Assembly (NCBI RefSeq): GCF_032854445.1
Contig: NC_088301.1
Coordinates: 11,406,281 to 11,470,280, forward strand
Source of the DNA: Liolophura sinensis
Lineage: Eukaryota > Mollusca > Polyplacophora > Chitonida > Chitonidae
Length of the DNA stretch: 64,000 bases
Direction: 5' to 3'
In this document: positions 37,676 to 48,979 of the stretch, in pieces
Layout: the number at the start of each line of letters is the position of its first letter
How positions within the stretch are numbered: the stretch's first letter is position 1
Made by a program: the position numbers and the translations under genes
The notes under the pieces: model-generated
What the model was told of the DNA's origin: nothing
Databases searched by the model: none
The model's input: only the letters and a program-made list of their open reading frames with translations

Positions 37676-38270
37676 GTAGCATGATGATCCAGGAGTCGCT
37701 CACCAGTGCGGTCGCTGTGAGTTCAAGTGCAGCTCATGCTGGCTTTCTTTCCGGTCGTACGTGGGAAGGTCTGTCAGAAACCTGCGGATGGTCGTGGGTC
37801 TCCCCGGGCTCGGTTTTCACCCACCACCAACCGGCCCGGATAGCACAGTTGGTAGAGCGTCCGCTTCGGGACCGGTAGATCCAGGATCAATCCTTGATCG
37901 AGTCACACCTAAGACTTTAAAAGAGGAAGTTGTCACTTCCTCGCTTGGCGTTTAGCATGAAGGGGATAGTGCAACGACTGGTTGACCCGTATCAGTATAA
38001 TGGCTGGGGCGGGGCGACTTACTTGCCTTCGGTAAGTCGTCTCAGTGAAGCAGCACTAAATAAAAGAGCGGTGGAAATCCGTCCTGCAACAAGAGGCACA
38101 TTACACGTACATGCACCCTAAGGATTCCTTCGTCGTCATATGACTGAAAAATTGTTGAGTACGACGTTAAACCCCAAGCACTCACTCACTCACTCCACCC
38201 ACCATAATGCTGCTCGCCGTCGTATAAGTGAAATGTTCTTGAGTACGGCGTAAAACACCAATCAAATAAA
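37676..38270 (+). mobile_element. SINE family A interrupted by SINE family B
   Basis: The SINE A body (37676-37826) resumes at 38196-38270 after an insert. TAAATTGTTCA flanks the whole element at about 37665 and 38268, so the outer SINE keeps its own target duplication. Its 5' end is truncated inside the head. Confidence 0.88.
37827..38195 (+). mobile_element. SINE family B, full length, nested
   Basis: The head CCGGCCCGGATAGCACAGTT has an A box (TAGCACAGTTG) and a B box (GATCAATCC). A body with TAAAAGAGCGGTGGAAATCC follows, and the tail is TTGAGTACGACGTTAAACCC with CACT repeats. CACCCACCA is duplicated at 37818-37826 and 38196-38204, marking the insertion into SINE A. Confidence 0.92.
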
Positions 38271-38855
38271 TTGTTCATTATGACCATGTCTTTCTTACTA
38301 TAGCTGTACACCACCCACTCATTCAGTAATCTTCGCCGAATTCCAGTATTTGAAACTCTTCGTTTATGCGACGCAAATAGAATCAGGGAAACCTACTGCC
38401 GGGGTGTAGAAAAATGGTCGAGGTCTTTGATGTACATTTGCTGCCCATCTCGTTGGTTAGTTTCAAGGATGGATTGTGCTGATGCACTAATGTACTGATG
38501 ATATACAGAAGTCACCTAGCCTAATCCTTCGCCCTTTTCAACCACCACTGAATAATATTTTGAAACATTCTAAGGGAACCGTGGGGCGTAGAGTAATAAT
38601 CTACATAGTTTTATGAAGCTTGCATCTTTAGTCGCTCAGACGAAGTCATTTTGACGCCATTTGCTTTGTAACTAGGCATAAATTCTACTGAAAAACGTAC
38701 TTTAGAGGTTTAAAGGTTGAAAATGTACAGTAACCAGCTTGTTTACACAAATCAGGCAGCTAGGTCTGTCGCTGTGATGAATTAATGCACATGGCGGTCA
38801 TTAATATACAGAAAGGTAAGCAAAGCAATGCTATGTTTCACAGCATTTTCTCGAC

Positions 38856-39032
38856 TCCATGCTGGCTTCCTCTCCGGTCGTAAGTGGGAAGGTCTTCCAG
38901 CAACCTGCGGATGGTCGTGGGTTTCCCCCGGGCTCTGCCCGGTTTCCTCCCACTATAATGCTGGCCGCCGTCGTATAATTGAAATATTCTTGAGTACGGC
39001 GTAAAACACCAATCAAATAAATCAAATAAATA
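38856..39032 (+). mobile_element. SINE family A, 5'-truncated
   Basis: It starts at CTCCATGCTGGCTTCCTCTC and ends with AATCAAATAAATCAAATAAA. It is close to consensus, so a young copy. Confidence 0.9.
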
Positions 39033-39184
39033 CATTTTCTCGACTCACATTGAGTACAGATCGCAGAAGTCATTGGCAGAATTAGCAGTATCGATCTGAG
39101 AGGCAAAAATCTGTGTCGATCAATCATCAGTTTGTGTGTGACTGGAGGACACACTTAACCTTGCCTGGTGGTTCATTCGCCGGA

Positions 39185-39221
39185 TGACGTCACCCTGAAA
39201 CCGATGCCTCGCGAGCACGTG
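39185..39221. promoter_or_regulatory. Palindromic CRE and E-box pair
   Basis: TGACGTCA at 39185-39192 and CACGTG at 39216-39221 lie 23 bases apart. No gene start was identified nearby, so a promoter role is only a possibility. Confidence 0.25.
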
Positions 39222-39239
39222 ACATTTGGTTCCGTTTGT

Positions 39240-41035
39240 TTTGCCGATATTTTCAACTCCCCGTCAGCCTACACACGGATTGCTTGTAGCACAGCTACGT
39301 GCGCACTACCTGTACGTGTTTCATGTCATGTCTAGAAGCCCTACATCTCTGCTTTACGTCACTTTCCACTCCCCCAATTACGTAGACGTGCAGACCTATA
39401 TCTTGATACACCTCGTTAATCTGCTGCCCTATATACATTATCAATTAAATGTTTTTTTTATTCCAACAAACAAATGATAAAGCACATCCTCCGTGGAGCG
39501 GAGGTTATCGCAACCTGAGCCGAAAGATGACGTAAATGCCCGAAGTTAAGTCAACGTCGATCTAACGTATGGACAAGACCTGGCCTATGGCGCATTCTCA
39601 CTAAAGATCAGCATCGTTGGTCCCGAAATACATCAGTTCTCTTATTATTCCAGTCTCGTGTTCTTTTCACAAAGTAAATTTGTCTCCAACGAATTCAATT
39701 GCTACCATTTGATAACGCTGTAAGTGTGGATGCTTTAACAGGGATATACCTATACATGTAGTGTGGATCATATACACTTCTCCGCTCTTTTTAAAAATTT
39801 ATAGCCACACATAAATTAATATAATGTGGAACATTTGAGGAAGTGGATAGTTACAGACGGCTTTTAAAAAAATATCACATATAATATAACCTTAGTTATT
39901 TCGGAAGTGAGATGAAAAACGGGCCTAAACGGGCACAGCCAATTTGTTCAGACGTGCTTTGTAACAAATCAACTTTTAATCCGAAATTCTTATCCGCGAT
40001 ATCAGAGAAAATGGAAACACCGCGTCAGCGGAAACAGCTGCGTTCTCAAATTATAGACATCACTCGCGGCTGATTGGTTAAAATTGATATAACATGCATA
40101 GAGGCGCTTTCGACTATTTCAATGTGTGTGGCTTTGAAATGCGATATCTCTGTTAAGCAACATCATAAAAACAGAAAGGCTTGTTTTTGAACTTTATGTG
40201 GAATACTTTATCGATGCGTGTATACATTTAGTGACGTCTTTTCTTTAAATCAAACTTACTTATGAGGATTCCCCGATATAGCATCAGTCTCTGCGTATTG
40301 GGTATAATGAGTTGTCGACAGCGTTGACAAGGCCTTTTAGGTTTCCATGAAGTTCCACGGAAACTATATTAGCCTTCCGTCGGTACGCTTTCCCTTGTCA
40401 TAATATTCAAATTTTGAGGGGTGAAGGCGTCCACCAATAAAATTAACCGCTGTGGAACAAGCGAAAACTTTTTCGTGCAGACCTAAACACCAATCAGATA
40501 GCTTTTAAATATCTGCAAATGTGTCTAAATGAGTTGATAGCAACTACCTGAAGTTCGTGCAGTTTAAAGAATTTATAACTCAGGAATAGCCAGTCGAAAG
40601 GCGAAACGGATGAATCATGACAGCTATATAGGGAAACATTTAGTGTTATACTGATTTTGAACAGGATAAATATTTATTAATTTGTCAAAGACTAATAATT
40701 AATTTTCCAGATTCACAGTTTATGTACAGTTCAGCAAAACTAAAGTTGCGAGATGGTTCCCTATTGCCTGATGTTTTGACAGTCATTGGCGGTCATGCGA
40801 CACTCTGAGCTTGGTGGTTGTGGTGTTACATGGGCATTAATTGCCTCGATCATGTCACAGTTTTTCTCGCGTGAATAATTAACCGAATTCGAATTGAACC
40901 CCGGATGTATGTCATCATAGTTACGGGTCGGACGGTCAACAACTCCTTCCTCACAATGTCAATCTCACTGACATCAGGTCTAGTTTTCGCTTCTTATTGT
41001 GTCTTGGCGCTGTTTTGCTGAGAAGAACAATACCT
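39240..41035. other. No gene seen
   Basis: Intergenic. No repeat family or coding exon is recognised. Confidence 0.5.
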
Positions 41036-41092
41036 ACTCGCTTGCCACGATATGGCTGAGATATTGCCGATGTGGCGTTAAGCCATAAGCCA
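41036..41092 (+). mobile_element. SINE tail of a further family
   Basis: CGCTTGCCACGATATGGCTG ... ATATTGCCGATGTGGCGTTA resembles SINE tails that I associate with gastropod genomes. Only the tail is clear. It is immediately followed by a SINE A copy. Confidence 0.5.
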
Positions 41093-41100
41093 ACTGTCAC

Positions 41101-41337
41101 CCGTAGCCAATGGGATTAGCACGCCAGCACGGCGCAATGACCCAGGAGCCTCCCACCAATGCCTCATGATGCCTTCCTCTCCGGCCGCATGTGGGAAGGT
41201 CTGTCAACAATCCGCGGATTGTCGTGGGTTTCCCCCTGGCTCCCCCGGTTTCCTTCCACCAAAATGCTGGCCGCCGTCGTGTGAGCGAAATATATTTGAA
41301 CATGGCGTAAAACACCAATCAAATACATCAATCAAGT
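41101..41337 (+). mobile_element. SINE family A, near full length
   Basis: The diverged head (CCAATGGGATTAGCACGCCA) lacks part of the A box and the whole B-box segment. The body and tail are clear. ACTGTCAC is repeated at 41093-41100 and 41338-41345, a likely target duplication. Confidence 0.88.
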
Positions 41338-41804
41338 ACTGTCACACAGTCCCGTGTTAGGCAAATTGAGTTATTGCTTTCGTATTTGTAAAATAAAGTA
41401 GAAACGACTACATGTATTCTGATTGTTATAGGCTACTTAGGTTTGACCCGCTCATACAAGAAGAGGTCATCAGACAAAATGAGAGAAGGTACCATTTCAG
41501 GTCTTTTTTGCGACCATGCATTCAGTATTAGGACCTGCTGCTATATCTGACTTAAGTGAGATTGGTCACAATCTGTGAACCATAAGCACCAGTCTCATCG
41601 TTAGGCATGATTACAACAGTCATTACCCTGTGAAATTTGTCAATCGGCCTTAAGTTTGGTCCACCTTTTCAGGTCTCTTATCGTTCTGCTCCGATACCCT
41701 AAATGTATTTTTGAGCCTCTCACATATCTTTGAGTTGTGCAGTGTGTACAACCCATACACTGATAACATTCCTGCTACGTGTCTTCCAATGTAGTGCATT
41801 CAAT

Positions 41805-41886
41805 CCTCCCAACATAACGGTGGCCGTTGCTGTATGAGTGAAACATTGTTCAGTGCGGCGTAAAACAACAATCAAATAAATAAATC
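41805..41886 (+). mobile_element. SINE family A tail fragment
   Basis: CCTCCCAACATAACGGTGGC, then CAGTGCGGCGTAAAACAACA and AAATA repeats. Confidence 0.8.
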
Positions 41887-41889
41887 GAA

Positions 41890-43144
41890 TGTAAATTCGC
41901 TTCCGGGTGCACCTTTGGGTAAATTGTCTTTAGTGTATGCTCCTGTCCTTTTCCATTCCTTTCACACTGGCTCGTGCAAATGAAGCACGTTCAAGCTTAT
42001 TTGCATGACTAATGTCCTTAAACAACCTAATACTCACCATCACATAAACACACATATAACTTGTCGTGTAGTGATATGAATTGGACTGTATTCCTAAGCT
42101 ATTCCTAAAATGCAAAAGCTGTACTCTACAAAACCCGTTTCCTTTAATCATATAGAGTAATTCTGATTGCTTAAATTTTAAAGACCATAACCTCACAATT
42201 AATACAAATGTACCCGGCGCACTGACAGAAAGCCAAACTTCGCTAATCACCATTTTCGATTCGAGCACGTCTACAACCGACCGCATTCGGTATCATCCGG
42301 AAAAAGACAAACTCATTGATTACAATCAATAATATTATGCCATTAAAAGACAATGGATATTGAGTCTTAACATTTGTTATTGTTTCAATAATGAACAGTA
42401 TGGTCTAAAGGCAACTAGTGTGACAAAAGGAGATGATCTTAATTTTCGGAAGAGCAGTCACGTCCTCCCCTAACAACAGAGACGTGATTCGAAAGTGGCG
42501 GTTTGCGAACTTCAGATGCTGTCTGATGCGTCGGTTAGTTTGCGTTAATTGTAACTTTATTGTCTTTATTATCCCCGCACAAAGAAGTAATATGAATTCA
42601 GAATTACTTTTAGATCACGGGAAACCCGTTTTCGTCAAGTGCAGCTTGACCGAGTTTAAGGTTTCTGAATATTATTATTATTTATTTTTTTATTTCACCA
42701 GAAATGCAGCAGGGTACAACAAAACATATTGCATCAGATGCACACAGGAATGAAGAAGACATTAGTATAGAAAGTGCATATGTTATAGTGATATGCCGCT
42801 CCCCGTCGGGAAAAGAAACCCTCAGAGGGCTTGTTTTGTCCCGTTTATGAGTGGATTATGAAAATATGAGCTGAGGGTAATATAAGGGTATTTGATAAAT
42901 AAAGGACTAGTGAAAATTGTAAAACAGAACACTCGGAAATCATAAAACAATATCTTAGTAAGACCAGCTAGAATCAAAAACTGCATGCGTATTAATATGT
43001 ATATGCTATTAAAGATATGCATCGTTTAACTAAGGATATAGGTAGTAGTAATTAATATACTTGAACTAAGAGTGGCAATATTTACAAGGTAAACTCACAT
43101 TAACGTATATACATGTGAATGGAAGCTATTGAAGGACACTTAAT
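41890..43144. other. No gene seen
   Basis: Intergenic. A minus-strand open frame of 118 codons (42286-41930) and a plus-strand one of 106 (42433-42753) have no recognisable motif or splice context. Confidence 0.5.
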
Positions 43145-44004
43145 CTGGCTGACAGTAAGCAATGATATAGGACTTTGACCTGGATTTAAAAAGAGAAACA
43201 GAATCACAGTATTTTATGTCAGAGGGCAACTTATTTCATTCTACGAGACTTTCATCTTACAAGTGTAGAAACTCAGATTGGATTCATGGAAAGGCCTCTG
43301 AAAATTGACTGACGAGGATCGTGTGGGGAAATAATGAACCGATGATTGTTTTAATGAAACAAGAATTTAAGCAGGAGACTAGATCAGGACAGTGTAAGCA
43401 CTTAAACAATCAACTGGTTTATTTGAAATACGTTGATAGATTCAATCGACAATAGTTTGTTTTGCTTAAACAATGGGCCAGTATGATCATATTTTGTGGA
43501 AAAATTAATCAGTCGAACAGCACGTTTTTGAAGGTGTATCAAGGGGAGACGGTGGGTTGTGTAAGTATTATCCCACACTATGTTGCAATAAGTAAGAAAG
43601 GGATATATAAGGGCATAATAAAGAATATATAATGGTTTCTTCTTCAGAAAATTCCTAATATGAGAGAGAGCGCCTAGATTACGAGAAATTTTCTTGCAAA
43701 TTTCGCTGATATGTGTCGTCCATGTCAATTTATGATTAATAGTTACTCCTAGAAATTTGAAAGATGTTACAGCTTCGATTTCTTGTTGCTTTACATTAAT
43801 ATGAGGTCGGAACTGAGTGTTGTTTCTTCTGTTTGGTGTTATAAACATATATTTGGTTTTCTTAATATTCAGGGATAATTTGTTACTACACAACCATTAG
43901 TAAAGTTTATCGAATTCTTCGTTTATTTTTTGATTTAACAGTACCGGATCGGAGTCAGATAAGAATGCACTAGTGTCATCGGCAAACAAAATATAACAAT
44001 TCAG
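43145..44004 (-). pseudogene. Non-LTR retrotransposon (LINE) reverse transcriptase, decayed 3' part
   Basis: Reading from 44004 down, the frame gives NCYILFADDTSAF, the FADD form of the reverse transcriptase active site (codons 43983-43975). A TAA stop follows at 43899-43897. Then comes an open stretch of 163 residues (43893-43402) with the LINE thumb-region hallmarks LSLNIKKTKYMFI, FKFLGVTINHKLTWTTHI and YPFLTYCNIVWDNTY. A degraded tail with further frame breaks still shows SVSLFKSRSKSYI near 43185-43210, typical of the C-terminus of such elements. The endonuclease and N-terminal RT parts are absent. The organisation suggests a Jockey/CR1-like clade, but the clade is not settled. Confidence 0.85.
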
Positions 44005-44480
44005 AATGCTTAATGCGGAATCTAAGCTGGGAACACAGCCAACCGATCTCAGAGGTACAGTCCACTCAACAAAGGAATCTTTAACAGAAAATCTGCTATC
44101 TGAGTGTTGTCAAAATGTGTTCTGTTATTATAACACAGTAGACATACTTTGCATATTAAACTTAATATACTGTTCGGCTAACACAATCTTGAATTAACAG
44201 AACATGTGTTCTATATTTAACAGAATAATCTGCCAGAATAGCAGAACACATTCTAGCATCACTCAGATAACTGACGCTTTGTTAACTGTATCAGATTACT
44301 TTTTGGGAAAACAACAAACAGAGAAGTTAAAAAAGTGTTCTCTTGCCATCTGATCGATCACACAATTTGAATTTGAAAATTTTATGTTTCTCGCTATACC
44401 TTCTGTTTCCACGGGGAACTGCTTATTTGTGGAAACCAGAACGCCAATGGTAAATTGTTGTCCATCGGTATTTTCAACGA
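44000..44480. repeat. Repeat R3, copy split by R2
   Basis: AATTCAGAATGCTTAATGCG (44000-44025) and ACACAATTTGAATTTGAAAA (from about 44355 to 44478) are contiguous in the other copy at 49140-49277. Confidence 0.75.
44026..44354. repeat. Repeat R2 insertion with inverted internal arms
   Basis: About 330 bases are present here but absent from the paralogous stretch at 49165. Arms near 44080-44126 and 44235-44295 are imperfect reverse complements (ATCTGAGTG(T/A)TG...AATGTGTTCTG). A related sequence lies at 10940-11150. No coding capacity. It is probably a small non-autonomous DNA element. Confidence 0.65.
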
Positions 44481-44724
44481 AGGCATTGGCGTCAGTCCTA
44501 TTAAAGGATGATTAATTTGTAGTGCGATAAAAAAACACGGATCAAGATCAGTTAACTTCAGTAGGTATGTAAGAGAACTATCCAGTTTAATTAACTGTAA
44601 GAAAAATTTGTCAAGAGTATTAAACACAAGCAAAGAACTGGCCAAAGATTGGTGGTTTGCCTAAGAAACTCCGGTGTCTCTCTATCCATGTAACTGGTTG
44701 GAATGGTATATAAATACAGGAAGA

Positions 44725-44776
44725 AGTGTTGAGTATGCAAGGCGTTTAACAACAACCAAATCAATAAATAAATAAA
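44725..44776 (+). mobile_element. SINE tail fragment
   Basis: AGGCGTTTAACAACAACCAA followed by AATAAATAAATAAAC resembles the SINE A 3' end. Very short and diverged. Confidence 0.45.
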
Positions 44777-45559
44777 CCCATGCACGATGATGACCCAATT
44801 TACATCAGCGTTGATGTTAGGTCGCCTGATTCGTATTACGTAACCTAAATAATGGCTTCACTTATAAGTTATAGTTCCATTTCTCAGAAATATCTCAAAT
44901 CCGCGAAAGCTGTGACATTTCGATATGTGTGTTGTTGCACTCAGGGCCCTTCGCTAAGCGAATGGCTGATTACAAAAGAGAAACTAACGATAGAATGTCA
45001 AAAATTTGTGCGACCAATAGACAGAACAACAGACAGTCGATAAGACCATCAACAGGCTGACTGCATGGGTCTACTTTAGAATTGCTTATCGCAAACTAAA
45101 TATGTCTGGCTCTTGGACAACCGAAAAAGGCGTGTAAAACAATTTAATTCTCCAGGAACGGGCCTTGCCTGTGGGGGGTTGGGTGGGGCGGATATTGTGA
45201 GGCTGTGATGACAATTTGAGGCTATATCCCACTTAAAGCGGTAATTGTAGTTACACCACATAAAGGTGACGCAGATATCGTGAGATGCAGCAAGCGGAAC
45301 AGTGGAGGACAATCGAACACTATTTATCTTCGCTACGCCAAGGAGTGTATAATTATGAACAATCGATACATCACAGAACGTAACGGAACATGCATGAATT
45401 GTGTGTTTATGTCCCGTCGTACTGTACACCGAAGTGGGCCAATTGTGAGTGCCTGCATATATAATGGTCAATCACGATTTCACATGTGTGTATAAACCCA
45501 CGGTTCAGAGATACGAGGTGTGCTTATATACTGCAACTTGATTCATTAGTAGCGAAGCA

Positions 45560-45690
45560 ACAACCTGTGGATGGTTGTGGATTCCCCCCACGGTAATTAC
45601 CAGTTTCCTCTCATCATAATGCTGACCACCGGTGAATAAGTAAATTATTCTCCAGTACGGCTAAAAACACCAATCAAACAACAAATAAAT
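45560..45690 (+). mobile_element. SINE family A, 3' half, diverged
   Basis: CAACCTGTGGATGGTTGTGG, then TCTCATCATAATGCTGACCA, then CCAGTACGGCTAAAAACACC and the A-rich tail. Confidence 0.75.
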
Positions 45691-45870
45691 GTTTACTTGT
45701 CGCACAATACTTCGCCCAGCCTATCTCTCTGTTTATCTGTACGTCGTATGATTGGTAGGTGAGTTAGTCAGTTTTTTTTATATCAATGGATGGATCCAAC
45801 ACATCCGATATCCCAACACTCCTTCTTGTTACAATATTACTTTTTATTCCATTCCTGGTGAAAGCAACTG

Positions 45871-45886
45871 TGACGTCACGACGTCA
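45871..45886. promoter_or_regulatory. Double CRE-like site
   Basis: TGACGTCA is followed directly by CGACGTCA. This is a dense CREB/ATF-type site in a stretch without a recognised gene. Confidence 0.3.
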
Positions 45887-46129
45887 CCGAAAGATTGAAC
45901 ATTTGTAAACAGTGTGTGGGACATCCGGTTTTTCTGAGAATGCTGTCAGTTCGGATAGGCCTATTCATTTTGACGGGCGGGCTGCATGCAAGACGACATG
46001 AGCAGAATTTCTCATACGTTGCGATTTTGCGCTTGTTTATCAGGAATGTCATAAATCGTTCAAGAATGCCACTTCATTTCAGGGATTAACCGTTTTAAGC
46101 TGTATGGCGCTGTCAGATGTAAAAACAGT

Positions 46130-46460
46130 GTCAGAATGTATGACGTATACATTATACCGCCTAAGAACTGCGTGTGAAAGTCTGGTGTGACGCGTATAGA
46201 AGTGCAGTAAAAAGTAAGGTGTGAGGTTAAGAAAACTATATGAGTAAGTCGGGTGTTACGCCTAAAAACTGTACCGGTACCAGAAAGTCAGGCATGACGC
46301 CTAAAAAATTGTATCAGAAAATCGGTTGTGACGCCTATAGGATTGTATCAAGTAACCCGGTGAAAGAAAGCCTATAAAACGATAAAAATTAGATTGTGGA
46401 GATTATAAAATTATATTAGAAATTCAGAATCTTGGGCATGACACCTGTAGAACTGTATTA
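46130..46460. repeat. Degenerate tandem repeat, unit about 40 bases
   Basis: Units of the form TGACGCCTA(T/A)A...TTGTATCAGAAA recur (46249, 46293, 46329 and weaker ones on both sides), spaced 37-44 bases apart. Confidence 0.75.
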
Positions 46461-46644
46461 CAATTGTTTAATCTTAAGGACTATTCTTTTTCTAGCCTTG
46501 GACATCTAATGAAGAAATGCATTGTACCAGATTTCACTGTAAATATCTGTATCTTGACACATTGGTCTTCTTTCTGTTATACATTCTGCCCTGTGAAAGT
46601 CATAATAGTAGATCATAATATTTATGCAGCAAAGTCCAGAAACT

Positions 46645-48600
46645 TTGAGGGCTGAGGTGTCTCAATGGACTCAGATAATCGATGATCGATGTCTCTGGAT
46701 GTCGAAGGGAACAAATGATCGCCACAAAGTACAGAAATATTACTGTCGTCCAAATTTCATCAAATTGGTCCCTAGTCATAACTCGTGCCAGTGATCTTGT
46801 ATTCAGTCCCTGTCGTGGAGTCCGTGGGGACATGTCTATAGCCTTGTCAAATTGTCAGTTTGTTCTCGGTCTCCCTCCACCAGGTAAAGGCTGCGACGCT
46901 GTGTTTTCGCCGACGCATGGAAAGTGATTATCAAGATTGCTTTTTTTGTGTTCGGAACAAAGCCCTAGAGAAGGCCGTGTGATCTTCTACCCTCACAGGT
47001 GTCTCGTAACCGTATTTTATTAGCCCTAGATGTCTGCCGCTAGTGGTTTATCCGGGTTGTTCAGAGAATTACCCAGCCATCAATAATACGCCCTTATTGC
47101 TACGCTGTTCCAACTCATATTTCTTTTAGTCTCCCGTCATTTGGATTAGATGGAAGTTGTTTTCTAGGATATTTGGCGGATTACTAGCGGGCAGTTATAT
47201 TGTTACAGGCGCTCCATTATTAGGAATGATAAGGATACAAACCCGCCAGTAACTTGATCCACTAATTGAAATCGATCAAATCCATCCTTATAAAGTACTG
47301 TCACTACTTTCTATTCAAAGCCAATGATTTTCTTTTCCCTCTCATATAAAATCAGGCATAATTTCACAAGAGATGTCCCGCAGGGTGATGTTATTGGGAT
47401 GCAGCCTTGATACACTTGTCTACGGAGCTAGGCACCGACATTCTCTTAATTGTTTTCGCCCGGACCGGATCATCTTGCATGCTGCATTTCAACTTCGTCT
47501 GCTTGCTCAACTACCTGTGCGTTTGTAGGCTTAGTTTGTTGTTGCTATTTTCACTTTGATTACGCAAATGTGCATAAAGAAATAACTTAATTAGCCAAAA
47601 TAAAAGAATATACTAAGGCGTCATGAACTGTTAAACGGCGAGTGCAGAGAGTTCCTGTTCAAGGTCTGGCTAGAACCCGGGTCTCGTGTGTCATGACGAA
47701 TGAAATACAAGCCTTTCAATTACTCAACCGCTCTAGTCTTCTTTCTATATCACGAATTATTTCCCGCTTTTGTGGCTTGATTACTTTTACCTTAAACGGT
47801 CAAAATACATATATATATCCGCTGGCACAAGCGCTATTACAGTGGTATAATTATTCTACGATCCAACACAACTGTATCAGGTTTTGCAAAGTCTTGCTGA
47901 ATTATGCATACAAGTTCCGGAAAACACCGAATAAATAAAAATAGATGAATCTATTCTTAACGGCAATGTGTACAGCCGAGGTCATACTGCGTAGAAACTG
48001 CGTAGGAAACTACACAAACACAGTGCTGTGTCGTAAGTTACGGACTAATCACAACGGACTGATTCCAGATTACCGTTAGGTTCTGTTAGTTTCGAATTCA
48101 AGCATGGAAAAGCCATGCCCCTGCAAGACAAAGCAATCGGAAATTAGTGGTCTGCCTCAACAGTAAAGTCCTAGTGCCATTAGAATTAGCCTGTAACAAG
48201 AATCACTGCAACGCTCGGAAAAGTGGAAGCATTGATCTTGGCAAACTACAATATAACTTTGCTTTTCAAAACCCACCCCTTTCCGGCCACGATGAGGAGT
48301 CAGGAGAAGCACGTCATCAAAGCCTTGTGGACTATAATCCACTTAATCTGCAGGTGGTATTGGAATAAAACCCCGACTATACCGCCCATTGTTACCATAA
48401 TGTAACTATTTTAGTGTATCATCTTTGATGTATTCTTAGTTTCTTGCTGGTAACAGCGTTTCTGTTGTGAGCTCAGATGTAGGCTTGTCAGATAATCAGG
48501 AGTGAATGGCCAGGATTTATTGCTGCACCATAGGTGGCATTGTCATATATATCACTGGCTTTTATGTCTCCAATATCCGCTTTATACCAATTTTGTTTTT
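46645..48600. other. No gene seen; possible SINE head relics
   Basis: GGGCTGAGGTGTCTCAATGG (46649) and, reversed, TCAATTACTCAACCGCTCTA with GAACCCGGGTC (47670-47735) look like tRNA-derived heads, but no tails were recognised. Nothing coding is seen. Confidence 0.35.
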
Positions 48601-48605
48601 TTGTG

Positions 48606-48640
48606 AGAGGGGCGGGGGGGGGGGGGGGAGGAGGGAAAGT
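48606..48640 (+). repeat. G-rich tract, potential quadruplex
   Basis: GAGAGGGGCGG is followed by a run of about 17 G and AGGAGGG. It is 20 bases before a (TA)n tract. Confidence 0.85.
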
Positions 48641-48658
48641 TAGTCATGAAACCTCTCC

Positions 48659-48661
<3 letters not shown>

Positions 48662-48691
<30 letters not shown>
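48662..48691. repeat. (TA)n microsatellite, short
   Basis: About 15 TA units. Confidence 0.97.
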
Positions 48692-48979
48692 ACACAACTT
48701 TGCTCTAGCAAAGTTATGAGTTCGAACTTAGGTCCCGAAAATTGCTGTATTCAAGATAATAGAAACGCCTGAAGTTTACAAATGTGATTCTATGTTAAAT
48801 TAAAGCTGAAACATAAATGATCATGGGGTCGCGGTTCAAATCCCATACAGCTAGTTATATGTATAAATTGCTATACATAACATATAATACTTCTATTACT
48901 ACTGCTAATAATATAATTATTTCAGCACTTGTCAAGTTAGAAATTACAGATTAAAAATACCAGTAGTGAAAGCAGGGGT

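Larger units (their letters stand above)
44780..46110. other. No gene seen
   Basis: Intergenic, apart from a SINE fragment at 45560-45690 and a CRE pair at 45871. The largest open frame (45471-45076, minus, 131 codons) has no family motif. Confidence 0.5.

Noticed and set aside
41930-42286. Minus-strand frame of 118 codons
   Set aside because: No recognised domain, no plausible splice partner and AT-rich composition like its surroundings.
45076-45471. Minus-strand frame of 131 codons
   Set aside because: No family motif; low-complexity parts and no splice or repeat support.
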